Part shown: in pieces, positions 41,770 to 50,890 of the stretch
Layout: the number at the start of each line of letters is the position of its first letter
Position numbering within the stretch: position 1 is the first letter of the stretch
Assembly (NCBI RefSeq): GCF_014646275.1
Contig: NZ_BMND01000024.1
Span: 53,391 to 117,390, forward strand
Length of the DNA stretch: 64,000 nucleotides
Reading direction: 5' to 3'
Source of the DNA: Streptomyces kronopolitis
GTDB taxonomy: Bacteria; Actinomycetota; Actinomycetes; Streptomycetales; Streptomycetaceae
Translations under genes and position numbers: made by a program
The notes under the pieces: model-generated
The model's database searches: none
Told to the model about the DNA's origin: nothing
Seen by the model: only the letters and a program-made list of their open reading frames with translations

Positions 41770-42759
41770 TCAGTGCGCCGCGGTGTCCCGGGCGCTGCGC
41801 AGGGCGGTGGCGCGGGCGGCCCGGAACGCGGCCTCGGCGTCGCGGCCGGTGTACGACCACGGGGCGCGGGTGGGGTGCGGGCCGATGCGCGGGAAGAGCG
41901 CGGCGGCCTCGGCCATCCGCCCCTCGTGGAACAGCGCGTGGGCCAGGAAGTTGAGGTCGATGGTGCGGCGCGGATGGTCCTCGCCCTCCCACTCCAGCCA
42001 CCAGTCGAAGGCGGCCCGCAGTACCTGGTGGGCGTGCGGGGTGGACCAGTGGCCGGAGTCGGCGGGGTCGGGCGGGGCCAGGCCGGCGGCGGCCAGTGCG
42101 CGGTAGCGCTCGGCGTGCGCCACGACGGGCAGCAGGGCCAGCGGGGAGTCGGCGGGGGCGCGCTCCGCGGCGCGGGCGGCGAAGGTGTGCGCCGGGTGCC
42201 GCGGGCTGTCGCCGCCGTCCGGCCGGCGTTCGGCCAGCGCGGCGGTCATCAGGTGGTGGGCGTGGTGGTGGTCGCGGTGGCGGGCGCGGATCTGCCGGAA
42301 GGCGTGCTCCTGGCCGTCCGGGGTGCCGCAGCGGCGGGCGAGGATCAGCGCGCCGAGCCAGGGGGTGGGGTCGTCGGGCAGCATCCCGGCGGCGGTGGCA
42401 CAGGCCCGGGCGGCGGCCGCGGTGCTGCTCGCGCCGCGCAGCGCGAGCCGGACGGTGGCGAGCGCCAGGAGGGTGGCGGCGTCACCGCTGTCCGGTTCGG
42501 CGAGCAGCCAGTCGGCGGCCCAGGCGGCGCTGCCGGGAGAGGTGGCCAGGACGGTTAATCGGTGGCCGCGCAGGTCCCAGTCGGTGCCGGTGCCGGTGAG
42601 CAGGGTGCGCACCCGGGCCCACTGGCCGAGCGCCAGCGCGTCGGCGGTGATGGCCAGTTCGGCATCGCCCAGGGCCGGGGCCAGGGCCCGGAGGTCCGGG
42701 CAGGGGCCGGGCGCCGGGGGCGACGACGGGGACGGGGGGACAGGGGTAATCGAGATCAC
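41770..42759 (-). CDS. TPR-like hypothetical protein
   Basis: 329 residues, mostly Ala/Leu-rich helices in repeating pairs (DAELAITADALALGQWARVRTLL, AATLLALATVRLALRG, AHALFHEGRMAEAAALF), which suggests tetratricopeptide-like repeats. HRDHHHAHHLM is a His-rich stretch in the middle. GTG start at 42759 with a weak ribosome site. No signal peptide or catalytic motif is recognised. A scaffold or interaction role is inferred from fold alone. Confidence 0.7.
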   Translation of the reverse strand: MISITPVPPSPSSPPAPGPCPDLRALAPALGDAELAITADALALGQWARVRTLLTGTGTDWDLRGHRLTVLATSPGSAAWAADWLLAEPDSGDAATLLALATVRLALRGASSTAAAARACATAAGMLPDDPTPWLGALILARRCGTPDGQEHAFRQIRARHRDHHHAHHLMTAALAERRPDGGDSPRHPAHTFAARAAERAPADSPLALLPVVAHAERYRALAAAGLAPPDPADSGHWSTPHAHQVLRAAFDWWLEWEGEDHPRRTIDLNFLAHALFHEGRMAEAAALFPRIGPHPTRAPWSYTGRDAEAAFRAARATALRSARDTAAH

Positions 42760-43074
42760 GGGTCAGCGGGCTCCATGGCGCGCCGCACCGGCCGCTCGCC
42801 GCGCCGAGCCGTCCTCGGCGGGGTGGGACCGGATCCGCACGCGCCTCTACAGAGGGTGATGACGTGGTCCGCACCAGTCATCACGGACAGCAAAGCGGTA
42901 CGCAGAGCCGCGCGTCAAGACGGGAAGGGGAATGGCTGGATCCGCCAACCCCCCTTACGTATCACGGTATTGGGCGCGCGAGCCACCCGGACCCGCTGCC
43001 GCCCGCCGCTCTCGCCCCGCCCCTCCGCCGGGCCCCCGCTCCCCCGGTCCGCCCCGCTCGGGGAACCGCCCCGG
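42760..43074. other. intergenic region with an inverted repeat
   Basis: 315 bases without a supported gene between two minus-strand genes. GTGATGAC (42856-42863) and GTCATCAC (42877-42884) form a perfect 8-bp inverted repeat about 100 bases before the TPR-like gene and could be an operator or weak hairpin. The part near 42900-42960 is less GC-rich and may hold the promoter. Nothing else stands out. Confidence 0.5.
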
Positions 43075-44730
43075 TCAGGACACCGCCCGGGCCGCCGCCC
43101 GCCCCGCCGTGCGCCCGGAGAAGAGGCAGCCGCCGAGGAACGTGCCCTCCAGGGAGCGGTAGCCGTGCACCCCTCCTCCGCCGAAACCGGCCGCCTCGCC
43201 GGCCGCGTACACGCCCGGCAGCGCGGTGCCGTCCTCGGTGCGCACCCGCGAGGAGAGGTCGGTCTCCAGGCCGCCGAGCGTCTTGCGGGTGAGGATGTGC
43301 AGCCGTACCGCGATCAGCGGGCCGGCCTTCGGGTCGAGCAGCCGGTGCGGCGCGGCGGTGCGGATCAGCCGGTCGCCGAGGTACTTGCGGGCCCCGCGCA
43401 CCGCGGTGACCTGGAGGTCCTTGCTGAAGGCGTGGGCGATCTCCCGGTCGCGCGCCACGATCTCGCCGCGCACCGCCTCCTCCGTGAGCAGCGGCTCCAC
43501 GGTCAGTGCGTTCATCCGCCGCACCAGGTCCGTCAGCGACCGCTCGACGAGGAAGTCCGCGCCCCGGTCCATGAACGCCTGGACCGGTCCGGGCGCGCCG
43601 GCCCCGGCCCGGCCCAGCACCCCGCGGACGCTCTTTCCGGTCAGATCCGGGTTCTGCTCGGAGCCGGAGAGGGTGAACTCCTTCTCGATGATCTTCTGGG
43701 TGAGCACGAACCAGGTGTGGTCGTGGCCGGTCGACAGGATGTGTTCGAGGGTGCCGAGGGTGTCGAAGCCGGGGAACAGCGGCACCGGCAGCCGCCGGCC
43801 GCGGGCGTCCAGCCACAGCGGGGACGGCCCGGACAGGATCCGGATGCCGTGCTGCGGCCAGATGGAGTTCCAGTTCTCGATGCCCTCGGTGTAGTGCCAC
43901 ATCCGGTCGCGGTTGACGAGCCGGCCGCCGGCCGCCTCGGCGATGCCCAGCATCCTGCCGTCCACGTGCGCCGGCACCCCGGAGAGCATCCGGCGCGGGG
44001 GCTTGCCGAGCCGCTCGGGCCAGTTGGCGCGCACCAGTCCGTGGTTGCCGCCGATACCGCCCGAGGTGACGATCACGGCCTGGGCCCGCAGCTCGAAGGC
44101 GCCGGCCACCTCACGGCTGCTGGGGCGGCCGCGGGCGACGTCCGAGGCCTCCAGGACCTCGCCGCTGACGGTGTCCACCGCCCCGGCGCTGCGCGACAGT
44201 CCGGTCACCCGGTGGCGGAAGCGCAGCTCGACCAGCCCGCGGGCGGCCCCGGCCCGCACCCGCCGCAGGAACGGGGCGAGCAGCCCCGGCCCGGTGCCCC
44301 AGGTGATGTGGAAGCGCGGGACGGAGTTGCCGTGCCCGATCGCGCCGTAGCCGCCGCGCTCGGCCCAGCCGACGACGGGGAAGAACCGCACGCCCTGCCG
44401 GTGCAGCCAGGCGCGCTTCTCCCCGGCCGCGAAGTCGACGTAGGCCTCGGCCCACTTGCGCGGCCAGTGGTCCTCGGGCCGGTCGAAGCCGGCGGTGCCC
44501 AGCCAGTCCTGCCAGGCCAGCTCCTGGCTGTCGCGGATCCGCAGCCGCCGCTGCTCGGGGGAGTCCACCAGGAAGAGCCCGCCGAAGGACCAGTGCGCCT
44601 GCCCGCCGAGGGACTGCTCGGGCTCCTGGTCGAGCAGGATCACCTTGCGCCCGGCATCCACCAGTTCCGCGGTCGCCGCCAGCCCCGCGAGCCCCGCTCC
44701 GATCACGATCACATCAGCGTCGTACGCCAT
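43075..44730 (-). CDS. FAD-dependent dehydrogenase (ketosteroid-dehydrogenase/fumarate-reductase type)
   Basis: 551-residue flavoprotein. DADVIVIGAGLAGLAATAELVDAGRKVILLDQ binds FAD (about 5-36), SLGGQAHWSFGGLFLVD follows, and the C-terminus GVYAAGEAAGFGGGGVHGYRSLEGTFLGGCLFSGRTAG closes the FAD site. RMWHYTEGIENWNSIWPQHG is characteristic of the actinobacterial FAD-binding dehydrogenase group related to 3-ketosteroid dehydrogenases. Substrate unknown. ATG 44730 has GAGGAG at 6 bases. Confidence 0.85.
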   Translation of the reverse strand: MAYDADVIVIGAGLAGLAATAELVDAGRKVILLDQEPEQSLGGQAHWSFGGLFLVDSPEQRRLRIRDSQELAWQDWLGTAGFDRPEDHWPRKWAEAYVDFAAGEKRAWLHRQGVRFFPVVGWAERGGYGAIGHGNSVPRFHITWGTGPGLLAPFLRRVRAGAARGLVELRFRHRVTGLSRSAGAVDTVSGEVLEASDVARGRPSSREVAGAFELRAQAVIVTSGGIGGNHGLVRANWPERLGKPPRRMLSGVPAHVDGRMLGIAEAAGGRLVNRDRMWHYTEGIENWNSIWPQHGIRILSGPSPLWLDARGRRLPVPLFPGFDTLGTLEHILSTGHDHTWFVLTQKIIEKEFTLSGSEQNPDLTGKSVRGVLGRAGAGAPGPVQAFMDRGADFLVERSLTDLVRRMNALTVEPLLTEEAVRGEIVARDREIAHAFSKDLQVTAVRGARKYLGDRLIRTAAPHRLLDPKAGPLIAVRLHILTRKTLGGLETDLSSRVRTEDGTALPGVYAAGEAAGFGGGGVHGYRSLEGTFLGGCLFSGRTAGRAAARAVS

Positions 44731-44938
44731 CTGCTACTCCTCAACGGGGCACGCCCGGCGCCCCGGCCGCCGTGGTGCAACGATCCTCAGCGCACCCGAC
44801 TGCCGCGTCAACCACGGGTTACTGCGCGGTACACCGCGACGCGCGGGAGAATGGTGGGTGACGAGGGCCACCCCACGCCCGACGCCGGATGACTATCCTC
44901 AGGCGCAATCCCCCACCCCGCGCGATACGAGGTGCGAC

Positions 44939-45832
44939 GTGACGGTGATACTGCTCGCCCTAGGGGCGGCCTGCTGTCTGGGACTCGGCTTCGTGTTCCA
45001 GCAGGCCGCGGCGCAGCACGCCCCGATGAAGGACTTCCTGTCGGTGCGGCTGCTGCTCGACCTGGTGCGGATGCCGCTGTGGGTGGCCGGTATCGGGCTG
45101 ATGGTGGTCGGGATGGCGCTCGGCGCGATGGCGCTGGGGATGGGCGACATCACGCTCGTCGAGCCGCTGCTCGCGACCAATCTGCTCTTCGCCATGGCGC
45201 TGTCCCGGCGGCTGACCCGCCAGCGGCTGGGGCGCAGCGGCTGGGCGGGGCTGTGGCTGCTGGCGGGCGGGGTGACGGCGTTCATCGTGGCCGGCCGTCC
45301 GCAGGGCGGGCGCAGCAGCGCCGACCAGACCTGGCAGTGGCTGATCATGGGCGTGGTGCTGGGCTCCGCCCTGCTGCTGGCCGCGGTCGCCAAGCGGGAG
45401 CGGGTGCATGTGAGCCTGGAGGCCGCCCTGCTGGGCATCGCCGCCGGGCTGATCTACGGCCTCCAGGACGCACTGACCCGGATCAGCGGGGAGCGCTTCG
45501 GGCACGGCGGCTGGGGCGCCCTGCTGACCAGCTGGCAGCCGTACGCCATCGTCGTCCTCGGGGTGCTGGCGCTGGTGCTGGTGCAGAGCGCCTTCGAGTC
45601 GGCGCCGCTGCGGCTCTCGCTGCCCGCGCTGACCGCCGCCCAGCCGCTCGCCGGGATCGCCTGCGGGGTCGGCTTCCTCGGCGACCGGCTCCAGGTGACG
45701 GCCGGGGCGCTGGCCTGGGAGGTGGCCGGGATCGTGGCCGTCGTCGCGGGCATCGTGCTGATCGGCAGCCATCCGGCGATGCCGCCGGGGGCCGGCCGGC
45801 GGACCGACGAGCGGGAGCTGGAGCCGCGCTGA
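44939..45832 (+). CDS. DMT/EamA-like membrane transporter
   Basis: 297 residues, about nine or ten hydrophobic helices in two repeats (VILLALGAACCLGLGFVFQQAA; MPLWVAGIGLMVVGMALGAMALG; DITLVEPLLATNLLFAMALSRRL), a pattern like NIPA/EamA proteins. The GTG at 44939 has GAGG at 6 bases. A small palindrome CGCGGT-AC-ACCGCG lies at 44825-44838 in the divergent region. Substrate unknown; the C-terminus is charged and cytoplasmic. Confidence 0.8.
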   Translation: MTVILLALGAACCLGLGFVFQQAAAQHAPMKDFLSVRLLLDLVRMPLWVAGIGLMVVGMALGAMALGMGDITLVEPLLATNLLFAMALSRRLTRQRLGRSGWAGLWLLAGGVTAFIVAGRPQGGRSSADQTWQWLIMGVVLGSALLLAAVAKRERVHVSLEAALLGIAAGLIYGLQDALTRISGERFGHGGWGALLTSWQPYAIVVLGVLALVLVQSAFESAPLRLSLPALTAAQPLAGIACGVGFLGDRLQVTAGALAWEVAGIVAVVAGIVLIGSHPAMPPGAGRRTDERELEPR

Positions 45833-45896
45833 GGCCGGACGGCGCGGCGGGCGCCCCGCCGGGTGCGGCCCCCTCCCCCGGTGGTTGCATGGCTCC

Positions 45897-46430
45897 ATGA
45901 CCGATCAGCAACCGCTCAACGCGGACGAGATCCTCGACGTCGTGGACGAGAACGATCAGGTCGTGGGCCAGGCCCCACGCGGTGCGGCCTACGCCCGCCG
46001 GATGCGCACCCGCTGCGCCTTCGTCCTGGCCCGGGACGCCGAGGACCGGATCTTCGTGCACCGCCGCACCCCGCAGAAGCTGGTCTTCCCCTCGCACTAC
46101 GACATGTTCGTGGGCGGGGTGGTCGGCACCGGCGAGAGCTATGACGAGGCGGCGCTGCGCGAGGCGGAGGAGGAGCTGGGTGTGCGCGGGCTGCCGCGGC
46201 CCGAGCCCCTGTTCAAGTTCCTCTACGAGACGCCCGAGCACACCTGGTGGTCGGCCGTCTACCAGGTGCGCTGCACCCTTCCGGTCGCCCCGCAGGAAGC
46301 GGAGATCGACTGGTACGCGTTCCTGACCGAGGAGGAGCTCACCCGGGAGCTGGGGGTGCGGCCGTGGACGCCGGACGGGCTGGCCGCCTACCGGGAGCTG
46401 CTCGCCCGGCGGGAGGCGGGGGACCTCTGA
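45897..46430 (+). CDS. Nudix hydrolase of the YfcD/IPP-isomerase-like group
   Basis: 177 residues. LDVVDENDQVVGQAPRGAAYARRMRTRCAFVLARD is the typical start of this group. The Nudix box GGVVGTGESYDEAALREAEEEL-GV is at about 73-96. A TTG 4 codons upstream would add MHGS; I prefer the ATG at 45897 because the conserved region needs nothing more. It may hydrolyse nucleoside diphosphate derivatives; specificity unknown. Confidence 0.85.
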   Translation: MTDQQPLNADEILDVVDENDQVVGQAPRGAAYARRMRTRCAFVLARDAEDRIFVHRRTPQKLVFPSHYDMFVGGVVGTGESYDEAALREAEEELGVRGLPRPEPLFKFLYETPEHTWWSAVYQVRCTLPVAPQEAEIDWYAFLTEEELTRELGVRPWTPDGLAAYRELLARREAGDL

Positions 46431-46473
46431 GGCGACCGGGGCGCGGGCGGATGCGGCCGCTAGGGTTTCGGCC

Positions 46474-46884
46474 ATGATCCTCATTGAAGGGCTGCGGTCG
46501 GCCGGCCGGACCGTGCGGCTGTGGTGGGCGCCGGCGCGGATCCGCGAGGAGGGCACCACCCCCGACTACCGCTTCTCGCTGGCCAACGAGCGCACCTTCC
46601 TGGCCTGGCTGCGCACCGGGCTGGCGCTGATCGGCGGCGGGTTCGCGGTGGATCAGTTCCTGCCCCGGCTGCATCCGTGGCTGCGGCTGGCGTGCACCGT
46701 GGTGCTGCTGGTGGGCGGGGCGCTGTGCGCGCTGCGGGCGGTCAACCACTGGGTGCGCTGCGAGCGGGCGATGCGGCGCGGCGAGGACCTGCCGGTCAGC
46801 CGCTTCCCCACCGCGCTGGCGCTGGCCGTCGGCGCGCTGGCGGCGGCGCTGGTCGTGCTGGTGCTGCTCGGCCGGACCGACTGA
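46474..46884 (+). CDS. DUF202/YidH-type small membrane protein
   Basis: 136 residues. PDYRFSLANERTFLAWLRTGLALIGGG is the DUF202 signature, followed by three helices (LALIGGGFAVDQF, LACTVVLLVGGALCALRAV, LALAVGALAAALVVLVLL). Function unknown. A second DUF202 gene starts 3 bases after its stop. Confidence 0.87.
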   Translation: MILIEGLRSAGRTVRLWWAPARIREEGTTPDYRFSLANERTFLAWLRTGLALIGGGFAVDQFLPRLHPWLRLACTVVLLVGGALCALRAVNHWVRCERAMRRGEDLPVSRFPTALALAVGALAAALVVLVLLGRTD

Positions 46885-46887
46885 CCG

Positions 46888-47259
46888 GTGGCGGACACGG
46901 CGCGGCCCGAGGAGCCGGACGAGGGAGCACCGCGGGCGGCCACCGACCGGGATCCCGGACTCCAGCCGGAGCGGACCCGGCTGGCGTGGCGGCGCACCAC
47001 GCTGTCGGCCACCGCGACGGCGGTGCTGGCCGGCCGCCAGCTGCTGGGCAGCCGGGCACCGGGAGCGGTGGAGGTGGTCCTGGTGGTGGTGATCGGGCTG
47101 CTGTGGCTGGCGTTCGTGACGCTGGCGCACGGCCGGATGCGGGCGATGGCCGGCGGCCGCCCGCCGGCCCTGCCGCCGCGGACCGCCCTGCTGCTGGTCG
47201 GCTGCACCCTCGCGCCGGCGCTGTGCGGCGGGGTGCTCCTGGCGCGGCCCGGGTGGTGA
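46888..47259 (+). CDS. second DUF202-type membrane protein
   Basis: 123 residues. An acidic head is followed by GLQPERTRLAWRRTTLSATATAVLAGRQ, the shorter DUF202 form, then two or three helices (VVLVVVIGLLWLAFVTLA, TALLLVGCTLAPALCGGVLLA). GTG start at 46888, 3 bases after the first DUF202 gene. The pair may form a heteromeric membrane unit. Confidence 0.83.
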   Translation: MADTARPEEPDEGAPRAATDRDPGLQPERTRLAWRRTTLSATATAVLAGRQLLGSRAPGAVEVVLVVVIGLLWLAFVTLAHGRMRAMAGGRPPALPPRTALLLVGCTLAPALCGGVLLARPGW

Positions 47260-47390
47260 CGCCGGGGGCGCGGCGCCGCCGCGGCGGCCGGTGGCGATAC
47301 CGTGACGCGACCCCCGCGGCCACGGGGTGGACCCGCACCCCGGCCGGGCCACGGGGGCTGACGGGTCATCGGACGAGGGGACACACCCGC

Positions 47391-48398
47391 ATGGGCGACA
47401 ACACGGCAGGGACCACACCGGCGCGGCACTCCGCTGAGCCGGACCCGGCCCGGACCACCGGCCCGCAGGGGCCGCCCGCCGCCGGGGCCGACCTCCCCGA
47501 GCCGTATCTCACGGAACTGGCCGCCGGGGTCCATGCGTTCATCCAGCCGGACGGCGGCTGGTGCCTGAACAACGCGGGCTTCGTCACCGACGGGGACGCC
47601 ACCCTGGTCGTGGACACCGCCGCCACCGAGCGCCGGGCCCGCCTGCTGCGCGAGCGGATCGCCGCGAGCGGCGCGCCGGCGCCCCGCGTGCTGGTCAACA
47701 CCCATCACCACGGCGACCACACCTACGGCAACGCCGTCTTCGCCCCGGAGGCGACCGTCGTCGGGCACGCCTCCTGCCGCCGGGAGTTGCTGGCCGCCGG
47801 GCACCAACTGCACGCGGTGTGGCCGGAAGTGGAGTACGGCGACATCCGGCTGACGCCGCCGGAGGTCACCTACACCGACGAACTGACCCTGCACGCCGGC
47901 GACATCGAGGTGCGGCTGATCCACCCGGGGGTGGCCCACACCACGGGCGACACCGTGGTCTGGCTGCCCCGGCAGCGCATCGTCTTCGCCGGCGACCTGG
48001 TCTTCCACGGCGGCACCCCGTTCGTCCTGATGGGGTCGCTGACCGGATCGCTGCGCGCGGTGGAGGTGCTGCGCTCCCTGGACGCGGTCACCGTCGTCCC
48101 CGGGCACGGCCCGGTGACCGGCCCCGAGGTGTACGACGGCATCGAGCGCTACCTGCGGTTCGTCGGGGAGCTGGCGCAGGAGGGGCGGGCGGCCGGGCGG
48201 ACGCCGCTGGAGGTGGCGCGCGAGACGGATCTCGGGCCGTTCGCCGAGCTGGCCGAGAGCGAGCGGCTGGTGGCCAATCTGCACCGGGCGTACGCGGAGC
48301 TGGCGGGCGGGGCGCCGGGGGCGCCGCTCGATCCGATCGCCGCCTTCGGCGACATGACGGCGATGAACGGCGGGGTGCCGATGGCCTGCCACGCCTGA
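47391..48398 (+). CDS. metallo-beta-lactamase-fold hydrolase
   Basis: 335 residues. VLVNTHHHGDHTYGNAVF carries the HxHxDH zinc motif; HPGVAHTTGDTVVWLP, FAGDLVFHGGTPF and TVVPGHGPVTG give the remaining metal His/Asp residues. The head is Pro/Ala-rich. The ATG at 47391 follows ACGAGGGG. The start of the C-terminal helical half resembles SoxH/quinohemoprotein-associated MBL proteins. Substrate unknown; it precedes the TetR-type operator of the acyl-CoA cluster but is not clearly part of it. Confidence 0.82.
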   Translation: MGDNTAGTTPARHSAEPDPARTTGPQGPPAAGADLPEPYLTELAAGVHAFIQPDGGWCLNNAGFVTDGDATLVVDTAATERRARLLRERIAASGAPAPRVLVNTHHHGDHTYGNAVFAPEATVVGHASCRRELLAAGHQLHAVWPEVEYGDIRLTPPEVTYTDELTLHAGDIEVRLIHPGVAHTTGDTVVWLPRQRIVFAGDLVFHGGTPFVLMGSLTGSLRAVEVLRSLDAVTVVPGHGPVTGPEVYDGIERYLRFVGELAQEGRAAGRTPLEVARETDLGPFAELAESERLVANLHRAYAELAGGAPGAPLDPIAAFGDMTAMNGGVPMACHA

Positions 48399-48486
48399 TC
48401 CGGCCCTTCCGGCGGCGCCCCCGGGCACCGGCGGTGGCGGGAAATCCCCTGCGTGACGGACGCCCCACGCCGGGCCACTGGACTCC

Positions 48487-48504
48487 ATACCGACTAGTCG
48501 GCAT
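48487..48504. promoter_or_regulatory. TetR-type operator before the kinase-dehydrogenase operon
   Basis: ATACCGACTAGTCGGCAT is an 18-bp palindrome with a perfect 12-bp core, CCGACTAGTCGG, 50-67 bases before the phosphotransferase start. A related site lies at 54136-54153 before the SDR-ligase-TetR operon. The TetR regulator encoded at 50891-51529 is the obvious candidate to bind both. Confidence 0.7.
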
Positions 48505-48553
48505 GATCGTGGCCAGTGACCGATGGACCGTCCACTCCGCATGGAGGAGCACG

Positions 48554-49606
48554 ATGAGCAAGGGCACCCCTCCCCCGCCGGATTCCGGCCGGGAGCAGCC
48601 TCCCGGCCTCGACCTGGAACGATTGCGCGCGCATCTGGACCGGGAGCGGCCGGGGCTGGCCGCCGGGCCGCTGCGGGCGCGGCTGATCGAGGGCGGGCGG
48701 TCCAACCTCACCTACCGGGTCACCGACGGCACCGGCTCCTGGGTGGTGCGCCGCCCGCCGCTGGGCCACGTCTTGGCGACCGCGCACGACATGCGGCGCG
48801 AGCACCGGGTCATCAGCGCGCTGCACGAGACGCCGGTTCCGGTGCCCGAGACGCTGCTGCTGTGCGAGGACGAGTCGGTGATCGGGGCGCCCTTCTATGT
48901 GATGGAGCTGGTCGAGGGCACCCCGTACCGCACCGCCGCGCAGCTCGCACCGCTCGGCCCCGAGCGCACCCGCGCGGTGGTGCTCTCCCTGGTCGACACG
49001 CTCGTGGAGCTGCACGCGGTGGACCCCGAGGCGGCCGGGCTCGGCGACTTCGGCCGGCCGGACGGTTTCCTGGAGCGCCAGCTGCGGCGCTGGGGAAAGC
49101 AGTTGGCCGCCTCGAAGAATCGGGCGCTGCCGGGCATCGAGGAGCTGCACGCGGCGCTCGGCCGGGCGCTGCCCGCCTCCCCCGCGCCCACCGTCGTGCA
49201 CGGCGACTACCGCCTGGACAACGTCCTGGTCGGCGCCGGGGACGGCATCGAGGCCGTCCTGGACTGGGAGATGTCCACGCTCGGCGACCCGCTGACCGAC
49301 CTCGGGCTGCTGGCGATGTACAGCTCCGACCTGGGCCTGCCGCAGTCCCCGGTGAGCACCACCAGCGGCGCCCCGGGCCACCCCTCGCCGGTCGAGCTGA
49401 TCGAGCGGTACGCGGCCCGCTCCGGCCGCGATGTCTCCGCCCTCGCCTGGTACACCGCCTTCGCCTGGTTCAAGCTCGCGGTGATCCTCGAAGGCATCCA
49501 CTACCGCTTCACGCTCGGCCAGACCGTCGGCGCCGGCTTCGACCGGATCGGCGAGCTGGTCCCGGTCTTCATCGAGCACGGACTCACCACCCTCAAGGAA
49601 GGCTGA
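48554..49606 (+). CDS. APH-type phosphotransferase (ACAD10/11 kinase-domain-like)
   Basis: 350-residue aminoglycoside-phosphotransferase-fold kinase. RLIEGGRSNLTYRVTDGTGSWVVRRPP binds ATP; FYVMELVEGTPYR is the hinge; HGDYRLDNVLVG (about 216-227) is the catalytic loop and VLDWEMSTLGDPLTDLGLL the metal Asp site. This form, directly followed by an acyl-CoA dehydrogenase gene, is the arrangement that is fused in vertebrate ACAD10/11 and paired in bacterial LvaA/LvaC. I infer phosphorylation of a 4-hydroxyacyl-CoA rather than of an antibiotic. GGAGGAG before the ATG; 7 bases separate it from the dehydrogenase gene. Confidence 0.83.
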   Translation: MSKGTPPPPDSGREQPPGLDLERLRAHLDRERPGLAAGPLRARLIEGGRSNLTYRVTDGTGSWVVRRPPLGHVLATAHDMRREHRVISALHETPVPVPETLLLCEDESVIGAPFYVMELVEGTPYRTAAQLAPLGPERTRAVVLSLVDTLVELHAVDPEAAGLGDFGRPDGFLERQLRRWGKQLAASKNRALPGIEELHAALGRALPASPAPTVVHGDYRLDNVLVGAGDGIEAVLDWEMSTLGDPLTDLGLLAMYSSDLGLPQSPVSTTSGAPGHPSPVELIERYAARSGRDVSALAWYTAFAWFKLAVILEGIHYRFTLGQTVGAGFDRIGELVPVFIEHGLTTLKEG

Positions 49607-49613
49607 GGCACCC

Positions 49614-50828
49614 ATGGACTTCGCATTCGACGCCCGGACCGAGGAGTTGCGCGAAAAGCTCCTGACGTTCATGGACGCGCACGTGTACCCGGCCGAGCAG
49701 ACCGCCCATGAGCAGCGGGCCGCGCTCGCCTCGCCGTGGGACACCCCGGCGATCGTCGAGGAGCTGAAGGCCGAGGCCCGCCGGCAAGGGTTGTGGAACC
49801 TGTTCCTCCCCGACCCGGAGCACGGCGCCGGGCTGACCAACCTCCAGTACGCGCCGCTCGCCGAGATCACCGGCCGCAGCCCCCAGTTGGCGCCCACCGC
49901 GCTGAACTGCGCGGCGCCGGACACCGGCAACATGGAGGTGCTGGCGCAGTTCGGCGACGAGGCGCAGCAGAAGCAGTGGCTGGCGCCGCTGCTGGCCGGG
50001 GAGATCCGCTCGGCGTTCGCGATGACCGAGCCGGAGGTCGCCTCGTCGGACGCCACCAACATCGAGACGCGTATCGCACGCGACGGCGACAGTTATGTCC
50101 TCAACGGCCGCAAGTGGTACATCTCCGGGGCGATGAACCCGCTGTGCCAGATCTTCATCGTGATGGGCAAGACCGACCCGGACGGCGCGGACCCCCGCCG
50201 CCAGCAGTCGATGATCCTGGTGCCGCGCGACACCCCCGGCGTGGAGGTCAGGCGCGCCATGCAGGTCTACGGCTACGAGGACCACTACCACGGCGGCCAT
50301 GCCGAGGTGGTCTTCCACGACGTACGGGTGCCGGCGGGCAACCTGATCGGCGAGGAGGGCGGCGGCTTCGCCATCGCCCAGGCCCGGCTCGGCCCCGGCC
50401 GGATCCACCACTGCATGCGGCTGATCGGCATGGCCGAGCGCGCCATCGAGCTGATGTGCCGCCGCGCGGTGGCCCGTACGGCGTTCGGCAAGCCGCTGGC
50501 GCAGCAGGGCGTGGTCCAGGAGTGGATCGCGGATGCCCGGGTGGCGGTGGAGCAGCTGCGGCTGCTGGTGCTGAAGACGGCCTGGCTGATGGACACCGTC
50601 GGCAACAAGGGCGCGCACACCGAGATCCAGGCCATCAAGATCGCCACCCCGCGCACGGTGGTGGACATCCTCGACAAGGCGGTGCAGCTGCACGGCGCCG
50701 GCGGGGTCAGCCAGGACTTCCCGCTGGCGGAGCTGTGGGCCGGGGCCCGGACCCTCCAGCTGGCGGACGGTCCGGACGAGGTGCACCAGCGGTCGCTGGC
50801 GCGCCGGGAGCTGAAGCGGTACCTCTAG
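49614..50828 (+). CDS. acyl-CoA dehydrogenase of the ACAD10/11-like group
   Basis: 404-residue flavoprotein. SAFAMTEPEVASSDATNIET is the FAD-binding strand, YISGAMNPLCQIFIVMGKT, HHCMRLIGMAERAIELM and KAVQLHGAGGVSQDFPL follow. Near the C-terminus RTLQLADGPDEVHQRSL replaces the usual YEGTSQIQ block, so the place of the canonical catalytic Glu seems occupied by Asp (about 385). This ADGPDEVH form is, as I recall, typical of the ACAD10/11 group. With the kinase gene immediately before it, I infer removal of phosphate from a 4-phosphoacyl-CoA to give an enoyl- or 3-hydroxyacyl-CoA, rather than plain alkane dehydrogenation. Confidence 0.85.
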   Translation: MDFAFDARTEELREKLLTFMDAHVYPAEQTAHEQRAALASPWDTPAIVEELKAEARRQGLWNLFLPDPEHGAGLTNLQYAPLAEITGRSPQLAPTALNCAAPDTGNMEVLAQFGDEAQQKQWLAPLLAGEIRSAFAMTEPEVASSDATNIETRIARDGDSYVLNGRKWYISGAMNPLCQIFIVMGKTDPDGADPRRQQSMILVPRDTPGVEVRRAMQVYGYEDHYHGGHAEVVFHDVRVPAGNLIGEEGGGFAIAQARLGPGRIHHCMRLIGMAERAIELMCRRAVARTAFGKPLAQQGVVQEWIADARVAVEQLRLLVLKTAWLMDTVGNKGAHTEIQAIKIATPRTVVDILDKAVQLHGAGGVSQDFPLAELWAGARTLQLADGPDEVHQRSLARRELKRYL

Positions 50829-50847
50829 CCGGCAGCCGGCACGGCGA

Positions 50848-50877
50848 GGGCCCGCGACCGCCGGTGGTCGCGGGCCC
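50848..50877. terminator. bidirectional terminator
   Basis: GGGCCCGCGACC (50848-50859) and GGTCGCGGGCCC (50866-50877) pair perfectly over 12 bp, and flanking ACGGCG/GCCGT can extend the stem. It sits between the convergent dehydrogenase and TetR genes. Confidence 0.8.
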
Positions 50878-50890
50878 CCGCCGTGCGCGC

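Noticed and set aside
42864..43292. A 142-codon plus-strand frame near 43 kb
   Set aside because: It overlaps the flavin dehydrogenase gene in antisense and is Arg/Pro-rich without domain features.
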